Shown here: positions 34,501 to 48,049 of the stretch, piece by piece
Layout: each line of letters begins with the position of its first letter
Numbering within the stretch: position 1 is the stretch's first letter
Assembly: GCA_964247055.1 (NCBI GenBank)
Contig: OZ176056.1
Span: 1-64,000, forward strand
Reading direction: 5' to 3'
Length of the DNA: 64,000 nt
Source of the DNA: Paragordius varius
Lineage: Eukaryota; Nematomorpha
Translations under genes and position numbers: made by a program
The notes under the pieces: generated by a model
What the model was told of the DNA's origin: nothing
The model's input: the letters and a program-made list of their open reading frames with translations, nothing else
Databases searched by the model: none

Positions 34501-37500
34501 TAAATATTTAAAAAATTTATTTTATACGATTTTAAAAATAAAAATGGCTACCTAAAATCCAAATTTGATCAGGTGATGTCACCATAATTTTTTTGGGTAG
34601 CCCTATGGTAGTTCCATCATCACCCCAAATATTGTCGAGATCGGAGTATAAATGTAATTTTTTTGAATTTTTTAAATATTTAAAAAATTTATTTAATACG
34701 ATTTTAAAAATATAAATGGCTACCTAAAATCCAAATTTGATCAGGTGATGTCGCCATAATTTTTTTTGCGTAGCCCTATGGTAGTTCTATCATCACCCCA
34801 AATATTTTAAGGATCGGACTATAAATGTAATTTTTATGATTTTTTTAAATATTTAAAAAATTTATTTTATACGATTTTAAAAATAAAAATGGCTACCTAA
34901 AATCCAAATTTGATCAGGTGATGTCACCATAATTTTTTTTGGGTAGCCCTATGGTAGTTCCATCATCATCCCAAATATTTTCGAGATCGGAGTATAAATG
35001 TAATTTTTATGAATTTTTTAAATATTTAAAAAATTTATTTTATACGATTTTAAAAATAAAAATGGCTACCTAAAATCCAAATTTGATCAGGTGATGTCAC
35101 TATAATTTTTTTTGGGTAGCCCTATGGTAGTTCCATCATCACCCCAAATATTTTGGGGATCAGACTATAAATGTAATTTTTATGAATTTTTTAAATATTT
35201 AAAAAATTTATTTTATACGATTTTAAAAATAAAAATGGCTACCTAAAATCCAAATTTGATCAGGTGATGTCACCATAATTTTTTTGGGTAGCCCTATGGT
35301 AGTTCCATCATCACCCCAAATATTGTCGAGATCGGAGTATAAATGTAATTTTTTTGAATTTTTTAAATATTTAAAAAATTTATTTAATACGATTTTAAAA
35401 ATAAAAATGGCTACCTAAAATCCAAATTTGATCAGGTGATGTCGCCATAATTTTTTTTGCGTAGCCCTATGGTAGTTCTATCATCACCCCAAATATTTTA
35501 AGGATCGGACTATAAATGTAATTTTTATGATTTTTTTAAATATTTAAAAAATTTATTTTATACGATTTTAAAAATAAAAATGGCTACCTAAAATCCAAAT
35601 TTGATCAGGTGATGTCACCATAATTTTTTTTGGGTAGCCCTATGGTAGTTCCATCATCACCCCAAATATTTTCGAGATCGGAGTATAAATGTAATTTTTA
35701 TGAATTTTTTAAATATTGAAAAAATTTATTTTATACGATTTTAAAAATAAAAATGGCTACCTAAAATCCAAATTTGATCAGGTGATGTCACCATAATTTT
35801 TTTGGGTAGCCCTATGGTAGTTCCATCATCACCCCAAATATTGTCGAGATCGGAGTATAAATGTAATTTTTTTGAATTTTTTAAATATTTAAAAAATTTA
35901 TTTAATACGATTTTAAAAATAAAAATGGCTACCTAAAATCCAAATTTGATCAGGTGATGTCGCCATAATTTTTTTTGCATAGCCCTATGGTAGTTCTATC
36001 ATCACCCCAAATATTTTAAGGATCGGACTATAAATGTAATTTTTATGATTTTTTTAAATATTTAAAAAATTTATTTTATACGATTTTAAAAATAAAAATG
36101 GCTACCTAAAATCCAAATTTGATCAGGTGATGTCACCATAATTTTTTTTGGGTAGCCCTATGGTAGTTCCATCATCATCCCAAATATTTTCGAGATCGGA
36201 GTATAAATGTAATTTTTATGAATTTTTTAAATATTTAAAAAATTTATTTTATACGATTTTAAAAATAAAAATGGCTACCTAAAATCCAAATTTGATCAGG
36301 TGATGTCACTATAATTTTTTTTGGGTAGCCCTATGGTAGTTCCATCATCACCCCAAATATTTTGGGGATCAGACTATAAATGTAATTTTTATGAATTTTT
36401 TAAATATTTAAAAAATTTATTTTATACGATTTTAAAAATAAAAATGGCTACCTAAAATCCAAATTTGATCAGGTGATGTCACCATAATTTTTTTTGGGTA
36501 GCCCTATGGTAGTTCCATCATCACCCCAAATACTTTGGGGATCGGACTATAAATGTAATTTTTATGAATTTTTTAAATATTTAAAAAATTTATTTTATAC
36601 GATTTTAAAAATAAAAATGGCTACCTAAAATCCAAATTTGATCAGGTGATGTCACCATAATTTTTTTGGGTAGCCCTATGGTAGTTCCATCATCACCCCA
36701 AATATTGTCGAGATCGGAGTATAAATGTAATTTTTTTGAATTTTTTAAATATTTAAAAAATTTATTTAATACGATTTTAAAAATAAAAATGGCTACCTAA
36801 AATCCAAATTTGATCAGGTGATGTCGCCATAATTTTTTTTGCGTAGCCCTATGGTAGTTCTATCATCACCCCAAATATTTTAAGGATCGGACTATAAATG
36901 TAATTTTTATGATTTTTTTAAATATTTAAAAAATTTATTTTATACGATTTTAAAAATAAAAATGGCTACCTAAAATCCAAATTTGATCAGGTGATGTCAC
37001 CATAATTTTTTTTGGGTAGCCCTATGGTAGTTCCATCATCACCCCAAATATTTTCGAGATCGGAGTATAAATGTAATTTTTATGAATTTTTTAAATATTG
37101 AAAAAATTTATTTTATACGATTTTAAAAATAAAAATGGCTACCTAAAATCCAAATTTGATCAGGTGATGTCACCATAATTTTTTTGGGTAGCCCTATGGT
37201 AGTTCCATCATCACCCCAAATATTGTCGAGATCGGAGTATAAATGTAATTTTTTTGAATTTTTTAAATATTTAAAAAATTTATTTAATACGATTTTAAAA
37301 ATAAAAATGGCTACCTAAAATCCAAATTTGATCAGGTGATGTCGCCATAATTTTTTTTGCATAGCCCTATGGTAGTTCTATCATCACCCCAAATATTTTA
37401 AGGATCGGACTATAAATGTAATTTTTATGATTTTTTTAAATATTTAAAAAATTTATTTTATACGATTTTAAAAATAAAAATGGCTACCTAAAATCCAAAT

Positions 37501-38300
37501 TTGATCAGGTGATGTCACCATAATTTTTTTTGGGTAGCCCTATGGTAGTTCCATCATCATCCCAAATATTTTCGAGATCGGAGTATAAATGTAATTTTTA
37601 TGAATTTTTTAAATATTTAAAAAATTTATTTTATACGATTTTAAAAATAAAAATGGCTACCTAAAATCCAAATTTGATCAGGTGATGTCACTATAATTTT
37701 TTTTGGGTAGCCCTATGGTAGTTCCATCATCACCCCAAATATTTTGGGGATCAGACTATAAATGTAATTTTTATGAATTTTTTAAATATTTAAAAAATTT
37801 ATTTTATACGATTTTAAAAATAAAAATGGCTACCTAAAATCCAAATTTGATCAGGTGATGTCACCATAATTTTTTTGGGTAGCCCTATGGTAGTTCCATC
37901 ATCACCCCAAATATTGTCGAGATCGGAGTATAAATGTAATTTTTTTGAATTTTTTAAATATTTAAAAAATTTATTTAATACGATTTTAAAAATAAAAATG
38001 GCTACCTAAAATCCAAATTTGATCAGGTGATGTCGCCATAATTTTTTTTGCGTAGCCCTATGGTAGTTCTATCATCACCCCAAATATTTTAAGGATCGGA
38101 CTATAAATGTAATTTTTATGATTTTTTTAAATATTTAAAAAATTTATTTTATACGATTTTAAAAATAAAAATGGCTACCTAAAATCCAAATTTGATCAGG
38201 TGATGTCACCATAATTTTTTTTGGGTAGCCCTATGGTAGTTCCATCATCACCCCAAATATTTTCGAGATCGGAGTATAAATGTAATTTTTATGAATTTTT
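22500..38300 (+). repeat. 4-monomer higher-order repeat (691 bp) with 9- and 10-mer super-units
   Basis: Four monomer classes follow in fixed order: GGGGATCAGAC, then TTGTCGAG with a T7 run and TTTAATACG, then GCGTAGCC with TTCTATCATC and TTAAGGATC, then CATCATCATCCC with TTTTCGAG. The ATCAGAC marker falls at 22903, 23594, 24458, 25149, 26013, 26704, 28778, 29469, 30506, 31197, 32234, 32925, 33950, 34468, 35159, 36368 and 37750. The 691 bp steps alternate with 864 bp steps (9-mer, 1555 bp) and then with 1037 bp steps (10-mer, 1728 bp). Confidence 0.88.
33235..33260 (+). other. Short monomer with a deletion in the CATCATCACCCC segment
   Basis: Here GTTCCATCAT passes directly to TGTCGAGATCGG, so the ACCCCAAATAT-type text is missing. 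The ATCAGAC marker step spanning this place is 1025 bp instead of 1037, which fits a deletion of about 12 bp in one monomer. It is unique in the window and marks this array position. Confidence 0.8.
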
Positions 38301-38379
38301 TAAATATTGAAAAAATTTATTTTATACGATTTTAAAAATAAAAATGGCTACCTAAAATCCAAATTTGATCAGGTGATGT

Positions 38380-41300
38380 CGCCATAATTTTTTTTGGGTA
38401 ACCCTATGGTAGTTCCATCATCACCCCAAATATTTTCGAGATCGGAGTATGAATGTAATTTTTATGAATTTTTTAAAATATTTAAAAAATTTATTTTATA
38501 CGATTTTAAAATTAAAAATGGCTACCTAAAATCCAAATTTGATCAGGTGATGTCACCATAATTTTTTTTGGGTAGCCCTATGGTAGTTCTATTATCACCC
38601 CAAATATTTTCGAGATCGGAGTATAAATGTAATTTTTATGAATTTTTTAAATATTTAAAAAATTTATTTTATACGATTTTAAAAATAAAAATGGCTACCT
38701 AAAATCCAAATTTGATCAGGTGATGTCGCCATAATTTCTTTTGGGTAGCCCTATGGTAGTTCCATCATCACCCCAAATATTTTGGGGATCGGACTATAAA
38801 TGTAATTTTTATGAATTTTTTAAATATTTAAAAAATTTATTTTATACGATTTTAAAAATAAAAATGGCTACCTAAAATCCAAATTTGATCAGGTGATGTC
38901 ACCATAATTTTTTTTGGGTGGCCCTATGGTAGTTCCATCATCACCCCAAATATTTTCGAGATCGGAGTATAAATGTAATTTTTATGAATTTTTTAAATAT
39001 TTAAAAAATTTATTTTATACGATTTTAAATATAAAAATGGCTACCTAAAATCCAAATTTGATCAGGTGATGTCACCATAATTTTTTTTGGGTAGCCCTAT
39101 GGTAGTTCCATCATCACCCCAAATATTTTCGAGATCGGAGTATAAATGTAATTTTTATGAATTTTTTAAATATTGAAAAAATTTATTTTATACGATTTTA
39201 AAAATAAAAATGGCTACCTAAAATCCAAATTTGATCAGGTGATGTCACCATAATTTTTTTTGGGTAGCCCTATGGTAGTTACATCATCATCCCAAATATT
39301 TTCGAGATCGGAGTATAAATGTAATTTTTATGAATTTTTTAAATATTTAAAAAATTTATTTTATACGATTTTAAAAATAAAAATGGCTACCTAAAATCCA
39401 AATTTGATCAGGTGATGTCACTATAATTTTTTTTGGGTAGCCCTATGGTAGTTCCATCATCACCCCAAATATTTTGGGGATCAGACTATAAATGTAATTT
39501 TTATGAATTTTTTAAATATTTAAAAAATTTATTTTATACGATTTTAAAAATAAAAATGGCTACCTAAAATCCAAATTTGATCAGGTGATGTCACCATAAT
39601 TTTTTTGGGTAGCCCTATGGTAGTTCCATCATCACCCCAAATATTGTCGAGATCGGAGTATAAATGTAATTTTTTTGAATTTTTTAAATATTTAAAAAAT
39701 TTATTTAATACGATTTTAAAAATAAAAATGGCTACCTAAAATCCAAATTTGATCAGGTGATGTCGCCATAATTTTTTTTGCGTAGCCCTATGGTAGTTCT
39801 ATCATCACCCCAAATATTTTAAGGATCGGACTATAAATGTAATTTTTATGATTTTTTTAAATATTTAAAAAATTTATTTTATACGATTTTAAAAATAAAA
39901 ATGGCTACCTAAAATCCAAATTTGATCAGGTGATGTCACCATAATTTTTTTTGGGTAGCCCTATGGTAGTTCCATCATCACCCCAAATATTTTCGAGATC
40001 GGAGTATAAATGTAATTTTTATGAATTTTTTAAATATTGAAAAAATTTATTTTATACGATTTTAAAAATAAATATGGCTACCTAAAATCCAAATTTGATC
40101 AGGTGATGTCGCCATAATTTTTTTTGGGTAACCCTATGGTAGTTCCATCATCACCCCAAATATTTTCGAGATCGGAGTATGAATGTAATTTTTATGAATT
40201 TTTTAAATATTTAAAAAATTTATTTTATACGATTTTAAAATTAAAAATGGCTACCTAAAATCCAAATTTGATCAGGTGATGTCACCATAATTTTTTTTGG
40301 GTAGCCCTATGGTAGTTCTATTATCACCCCAAATATTTTCGAGATCGGAGTATAAATGTAATTTTTATGAATTTTTTAAATATTTAAAAAATTTATTTTA
40401 TACGATTTTAAAAATAAAAATGGCTACCTAAAATCCAAATTTGATCAGGTGATGTCGCCATAATTTTTTTTGGGTAGCCCTATGGTAGTTCCATCATCAC
40501 CCCAAATATTTTGGGGATCGGACTATAAATGTAATTTTTATGAATTTTTTAAATATTTAAAAAATTTATTTTATACGATTTTAAAAATAAAAATGGCTAC
40601 CTAAAATCCAAATTTGATCAGGTGATGTCACCATAATTTTTTTTGGGTGGCCCTATGGTAGTTCCATCATCACCCCAAATATTTTCGAGATCGGAGTATA
40701 AATGTAATTTTTATGAATTTTTTAAATATTTAAAAAATTTATTTTATACGATTTTAAATATAAAAATGGCTACCTAAAATCCAAATTTGATCAGGCGATG
40801 TCACCATAATTTTTTTTGGGTAGCCCTATGGTAGTTCCATCATCACCCCAAATATTTTGGAGATCGGAGTATAAATGTAATTTTATTAAATTTTTAAATA
40901 TTTAAAAAATTTATTTTATACGATTTTAAAAATAAAAATGGCTACCTAAAATCCAAATTTGATCAGGTGATGTCACTATAATTTTTTTTGGGTAGCCCTA
41001 TGGATGTTCCATCATCATCCCAAATATTTTGGGGATCGGACTATAAATGTAATTTTTATGAATTTTTTAAATATTTAAAAAATTTATTTTATACGATTTT
41101 AAAAATAAAAATGGCTACCTAAAATCCAAATTTGATCAGGTGATGTCACCATAATTTTTTTTGGGTAGCCCTATGGTAGTTCCATCATCATCCCAAATAT
41201 TTTCGAGATCGGAGTATAAATGTAATTTTTATGAATTTTTTAAATATTTAAAAAATTTATTTAATACGATTTTAAAAATAAAAATGGCTACCTAAAATCC

Positions 41301-41700
41301 AAATTTGATCAGGTGATGTCGCCATAATTTTTTTTGCGTAGCCCTATGGTAGTTCTATCATCACCCCAAATATTTTAAGGATCGGACTATAAATGTAATT
41401 TTTATGATTTTTTTAAATATTTAAAAAATTTATTTTATACGATTTTAAAAATAAAAATGGCTACCTAAAATCCAAATTTGATCAGGTGATGTCACCATAA
41501 TTTTTTTTGGGTAGCCCTATGGTAGTTCCATCATCACCCCAAATATTTTCGAGATCGGAGTATAAATGTAATTTTTATGAATTTTTTAAATATTGAAAAA
41601 ATTTATTTTATACGATTTTAAAAATAAAAATGGCTACCTAAAATCCAAATTTGATCAGGTGATGTCACCATAATTTTTTTTGGGTAGCCCTATGGTAGTT
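38380..41700 (+). repeat. 10-monomer higher-order repeat (1730 bp) and a 14-mer lag, approximate limits
   Basis: GGGTAACCCTATGG lies near 38397 and 40127 (1730 bp). AAAATTAAAAATGG and GGGTGGCCCTATGG recur at the same distance. GTAGTTACATCATC recurs near 39276 and 41696 (2420 bp, 14 monomers). One copy in the second unit has ATTTTATTAAATTTTTAAAT in place of the usual palindrome arm. Confidence 0.8.
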
Positions 41701-41899
41701 ACATCATCATCCCAAATATTTTCGAGATCGGAGTATAAATGTAATTTTTATGAATTTTTTAAATATTTAAAAAATTTATTTAATACGATTTTAAAAATAA
41801 AAATGGCTACCTAAAATCCAAATTTGATCAGGTGATGTCGCCATAATTTTTTTTGCGTAGCCCTATGGTAGTTCTATCATCACCCCAAATATTTTAAGG

Positions 41900-44800
41900 A
41901 TCGGACTATAAATGTAATTTTTATGATTTTTTTAAATATTTAAAAAATTTATTTTATACGATTTTAAAAATAAAAATGGCTACCTAAAATCCAAATTTGA
42001 TCAGGTGATGTCACCATAATTTTTTTTGGGTAGCCCTATGGTAGTTCCATCATCACCCCAAATATTTTCGAGATCGGAGTATAAATGTAATTTTTAAGAA
42101 TTTTTTAAATATTGAAAAAATTTATTTTATACGATTTTAAAAATAAAAATGGCTACCTAAAATCCAAATTTGATCAGGTGATGTCACCATAATTTTTTTT
42201 GGGTAGCCCTATGGTAGTTCCATCATCATCCCAAATATTTTCGAGATCGGAGTATAAATGTAATTTTTATGAATTTTTTAAATATTTAAAAAATTTATTT
42301 TATACGATTTTAAAAATAAAAATGGCTACCTAAAATCCAAATTTGATCAGGTGATGTCACTATAACTTTTTTTGGGTAGCCCTATGGTAGTTCCATCATC
42401 ACCCCAAATATTTTGGGGATCGGACTATAAATGTAATTTTTATGAATTTTTTAAATATTTAAAAAATTTGTTTTATACGATTTTAAAAATAAAAATGGCT
42501 ACCTAAAATCCAAATTTGATCAGGTGATGTCACCATAATTTTTTTTGGGTAGCCCTATGGTAGTTCCATTATCACCCCAAATATTTTCGAGATCGGAGTA
42601 TAAATGTAATTTTTATGAATTTTTTAAATATTTAAAAAATTTATTTTATACGATTTTAAAAATAAAAATGGCTACCTAAAATCCAAATTTGATCAGGTGA
42701 TGTCGCCATAATTTTTTTGGGTAGCCCTATGGTAGTTCCATAATCACCCCAAATATTTTGGGGATCGGACTATAAATGTAATTTTTATGAATTTTTTAAA
42801 TATTTAAAAAATTTATATACGATTTTAAAAATAAAAATGGCTACCTAAAATCCAAATTTGATCAGGTGATGTCGCCATAATTTTTTTTGGGTAGCCCTAT
42901 GGTAGTTCCATCATCACCCCAAATATTTTGGGGATCGGACTATAAATGTAATTTTTATGAATTTTTTAAATATTTAAAAAATTTATTTTATACGATTTTA
43001 AAAATAAAAATGGCTACCTAAAATCCAAATTTGATCAGGTGATGTCACCATAATTTTTTTTGGGTAGCCCTATGGTAGTTCCATCATCACCCCAAATATT
43101 TTCGAGATCGGAGTATAAATGTAATTTTTATGAATTTTTTAAATATTTAAAAAATTTATTTTATACGATTTTAAATATAAAAATGGCTACCTAAAATCCA
43201 AATTTGATCAGGCGATGTCACCATAATTTTTTTTGGGTAGCCCTATGGTAGTTCTATCATCACCCCAAATATTTTAAGGATCGGACTATAAATGTAATTT
43301 TTATGATTTTTTTAAATATTTAAAAAATTTATTTTATACGATTTTAAAAATAAAAATGGCTACCTAAAATCCAAATTTGATCAGGTGATGTCACCATAAT
43401 TTTTTTTGGGTAGCCCTATGGTAGTTCCATCATCACCCCAAATATTTTCGAGATCGGAGTATAAATGTAATTTTTAAGAATTTTTTAAATATTGAAAAAA
43501 TTTATTTTATACGATTTTAAAAATAAAAATGGCTACCTAAAATCCAAATTTGATCAGGTGATGTCACCATAATTTTTTTTGGGTAGCCCTATGGTAGTTC
43601 CATCATCATCCCAAATATTTTCGAGATCGGAGTATAAATGTAATTTTTATGAATTTTTTAAATATTTAAAAAATTTATTTTATACGATTTTAAAAATAAA
43701 AATGGCTACCTAAAATCCAAATTTGATCAGGTGATGTCACTATAACTTTTTTTGGGTAGCCCTATGGTAGTTCCATCATCACCCCAAATATTTTGGGGAT
43801 CGGACTATAAATGTAATTTTTATGAATTTTTTAAATATTTAAAAAATTTGTTTTATACGATTTTAAAAATAAAAATGGCTACCTAAAATCCAAATTTGAT
43901 CAGGTGATGTCACCATAATTTTTTTTGGGTAGCCCTATGGTAGTTCCATTATCACCCCAAATATTTTCGAGATCGGAGTATAAATGTAATTTTTATGAAT
44001 TTTTTAAATATTTAAAAAATTTATTTTATACGATTTTAAAAATAAAAATGGCTACCTAAAATCCAAATTTGATCAGGTGATGTCGCCATAATTTTTTTGG
44101 GTAGCCCTATGGTAGTTCCATAATCACCCCAAATATTTTGGGGATCGGACTATAAATGTAATTTTTATGAATTTTTTAAATATTTAAAAAATTTATTTTA
44201 TACGATTTTAAAAATAAAAATGGCTACCTAAAATCCAAATTTGATCAGGTGATGTCGCCATAATTTTTTTTGGGTAGCCCTATGGTAGTTCCATCATCAC
44301 CCCAAATATTTTGGGGATCGGACTATAAATGTAATTTTTATGAATTTTTTAAATATTTAAAAAATTTATTTTATACGATTTTAAAAATAAAAATGGCTAC
44401 CTAAAATCCAAATTTGATCAGGTGATGTCACCATAATTTTTTTTGGGTAGCCCTATGGTAGTTCCATCATCACCCCAAATATTTTCGAGATCGGAGTATA
44501 AATGTAATTTTTATGAATTTTTTAAATATTTAAAAAATTTATTTTATACGATTTTAAATATAAAAATGGCTACCTAAAATCCAAATTTGATCAGGCGATG
44601 TCACCATAATTTTTTTTGGGTAGCCCTATGGTAGTTCCATCATCACCCCAAATATTTTCGAGATCGGAGTATAAATGTAATTTTTATGAATTTTTTAAAT
44701 ATTTAAAAAATTTATTTTATACGATTTTAAAAATAAAAATGGCTACCTAAAATCCAAATTTGATCAGGTGATGTCGCCATAATTTTTTTGGGTAGCCCTA

Positions 44801-47300
44801 TGGTAGTTCCATCATCACCCCAAATATTTTGGGGATCGGACTATAAATGTAATTTTTATGAATTTTTTAAATATTTAAAAAATTTATTTTATACGATTTT
44901 AAAAATAAAAATGGCTACCTAAAATCCAAATTTAATCAGGTGATGTCGCCATAATTTTTTTTGGGTAGCCCTATGGTAGTTCCATCATCACCCCAAATAT
45001 TTTGGGGATCGGACTATAAATGTAATTTTTATGAATTTTTTAAATATTTAAAAAATTTATTTTATACGATTTTAAAAATAAAAATGGCTACCTAAAATCC
45101 AAATTTGATCAGGTGATGTCACCATAATTTTTTTTGGGTAGCCCTATGGTAGTTCCATAATCACCCCAAATATTTTGGGGATCGGAGTATAAATGTAATT
45201 TTTATGAATTTTTTAAATATTTAAAAAATTTATTTAATACGATTTTAAAAATAAAAATGGCTACCTAAAATCCAAATTTGATCAGGTGATGTCGCCATAA
45301 TTTTTTTTGCGTAGCCCTATGGTAGTTCTATCATCACCCCAAATATTTTAAGGATCGGACTATAAATGTAATTTTTATGATTTTTTTAAATATTTAAAAA
45401 ATTTATTTTATACGATTTTAAAAATAAAAATGGCTACCTAAAATCCAAATTTGATCAGGTGATGTCACCATAATTTTTTTTGGGTAGCCCTATGGTAGTT
45501 CCATCATCACCCCAAATATTTTCGAGATCGGAGTATAAATGTAATTTTTAAGAATTTTTTAAATATTGAAAAAATTTATTTTATACGATTTTAAAAATAA
45601 AAATGGCTACCTAAAATCCAAATTTGATCAGGTGATGTCACCATAATTTTTTTTGGGTAGCCCTATGGTAGTTCCATCATCATCCCAAATATTTTCGAGA
45701 TCGGAGTATAAATGTAATTTTTATGAATTTTTTAAATATTTAAAAAATTTATTTTATACGATTTTAAAAATAAAAATGGCTACCTAAAATCCAAATTTGA
45801 TCAGGTGATGTCACTATAACTTTTTTTGGGTAGCCCTATGGTAGTTCCATCATCACCCCAAATATTTTCGAGATCGGACTATAAATGTAATTTTTATGAA
45901 TTTTTTAAATATTTAAAAAATTTGTTTTATACGATTTTAAAAATAAAAATGGCTACCTAAAATCCAAATTTGATCAGGTGATGTTACCATAATTTTTTTT
46001 GGGTAGCCCTATGGTAGTTCCATTATCACCCCAAATATTTTCGAGATCGGAGTATAAATGTAATTTTTATGAATTTTTTAAATATTTAAAAAATTTATTT
46101 TATACGATTTTAAAAATAAAAATGGCTACCTAAAATCCAAATTTGATCAGGTGATGTCGCCATAATTTTTTTGGGTAGCCCTATGGTAGTTCCATAATCA
46201 CCCCAAATATTTTGGGGATCGGACTATAAATGTAATTTTTATGAATTTTTTAAATATTTAAAAAATTTATTTTATACGATTTTAAAAATAAAAATGGCTA
46301 CCTAAAATCCAAATTTGATCAGGTGATGTCGCCATAATTTTTTTTGGGTAGCCCTATGGTAGTTCCATCATCACCCCAAATATTTTGGGGATCGGACTAT
46401 AAATGTAATTTTTATGAATTTTTTAAATATTTAAAAAATTTATTTTATACGATTTTAAAAATAAAAATGGCTACCTAAAATCCAAATTTGATCAGGTGAT
46501 GTCACCATAATTTTTTTTGGGTAGCCCTATGGTAGTTCCATCATCACCCCAAATATTTTCGAGATCGGAGTATAAATGTAATTTTTATGAATTTTTTAAA
46601 TATTTAAAAAATTTATTTTATACGATTTTAAATATAAAAATGGCTACCTAAAATCCAAATTTGATCAGGCGATGTCACCATAATTTTTTTTGGGTAGCCC
46701 TATGGTAGTTCCATCATCACCCCAAATATTTTCGAGATCGGAGTATAAATGTAATTTTTATGAAATTTTTAAATATTTAAAAAATTTATTTTATACGATT
46801 TTAAAAATAAAAATGGCTACCTAAAATCCAAATTTGATCAGGTGATGTCGCCATAATTTTTTTGGGTAGCCCTATGGTAGTTCCATCATCACCCCAAATA
46901 TTTTGGGGATCGGACTATAAATGTAATTTTTATGAATTTTTTAAATATTTAAAAAATTTATTTTATACGATTTTAAAAATAAAAATGGCTACCTAAAATC
47001 CAAATTTAATCAGGTGATGTCGCCATAATTTTTTTTGGGTAGCCCTATGGTAGTTCCATCATCACCCCAAATATTTTGGGGATCGGACTATAAATGTAAT
47101 TTTTATGATTTTTTTAAATATTTAAAAAATTTATTTTATACGATTTTAAAAATAAAAATGGCTACCTAAAATCCAAATTTGATCAGGTGATGTCACCATA
47201 ATTTTTTTTGGGTAGCCCTATGGTAGTTCCATAATCACCCCAAATATTTTGGGGATCGGAGTATAAATGTAATTTTTATGAATTTTTTAAATATTTAAAA
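41900..47300 (+). repeat. 8- and 12-monomer higher-order repeats (1380 and 2074 bp)
   Basis: CACTATAACTTTTTTTGG occurs near 42357, 43737 and 45811. TTTTTAAGAATTTTTTAAA occurs near 42091, 43471 and 45545. The two steps are 1380 bp (8 monomers) and 2074 bp (12 monomers). CAAATTTAATCAGG near 44928 and 47002 repeats the 2074 bp step. Confidence 0.82.
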
Positions 47301-48049
47301 AATTTATTTTATACGATTTTAAATATAAAAATGGCTACCTAAAATCCAAATTTGATCAGGCGATGTCACCATAATTTTTTTTGGGTAGCCCTATGGTAGT
47401 TCCATCATCACCCCAAATATTTTCGAGATCGGAGTATAAATGTAATTTTTATGAATTTTTTAAATATTTAAAAAATTTATTTTATACGATTTTAAAAATA
47501 AAAATGGCTACCTAAAATCCAAATTTGATCAGGCGATGTCACTATAATTTTTTTTGGGTAGCCCTATGGATGTTCCATCATCATCCCAAATATTTTGGGG
47601 ATCGGACTATAAATGTAATTTTTATGAATTTTTTAAATATTTAAAAAATTTATTTTATACGATTTTAAATATAAAAATGGCTACCTAAAATCCAAATTTG
47701 ATCAGGCGATGTCACCATAATTTTTTCTGGGTAGCCCTATGGTAGTTCCATCATCATCCCAAATATTTTCGAGATCGGAGTATAAATGTAATTTTTATGA
47801 ATTTTTTAAATATTTAAAAAATTTATTTAATACGATTTTAAAAATAAAAATGGCTACCTAAAATCCAAATTTGATCAGGTGATGTCGCCATAATTTTTTT
47901 TGCGCAGCCCTATGGTAGTTCTATCATCACCCCAAATATTTTAAGGATCGGACTATAAATGTAATTTTTATGATTTTTTTAAATATTTAAAAAATTTATT
48001 TTATACGATTTTAAAAATAAAAATGGCTACCTAAAATCCAAATTTAATC

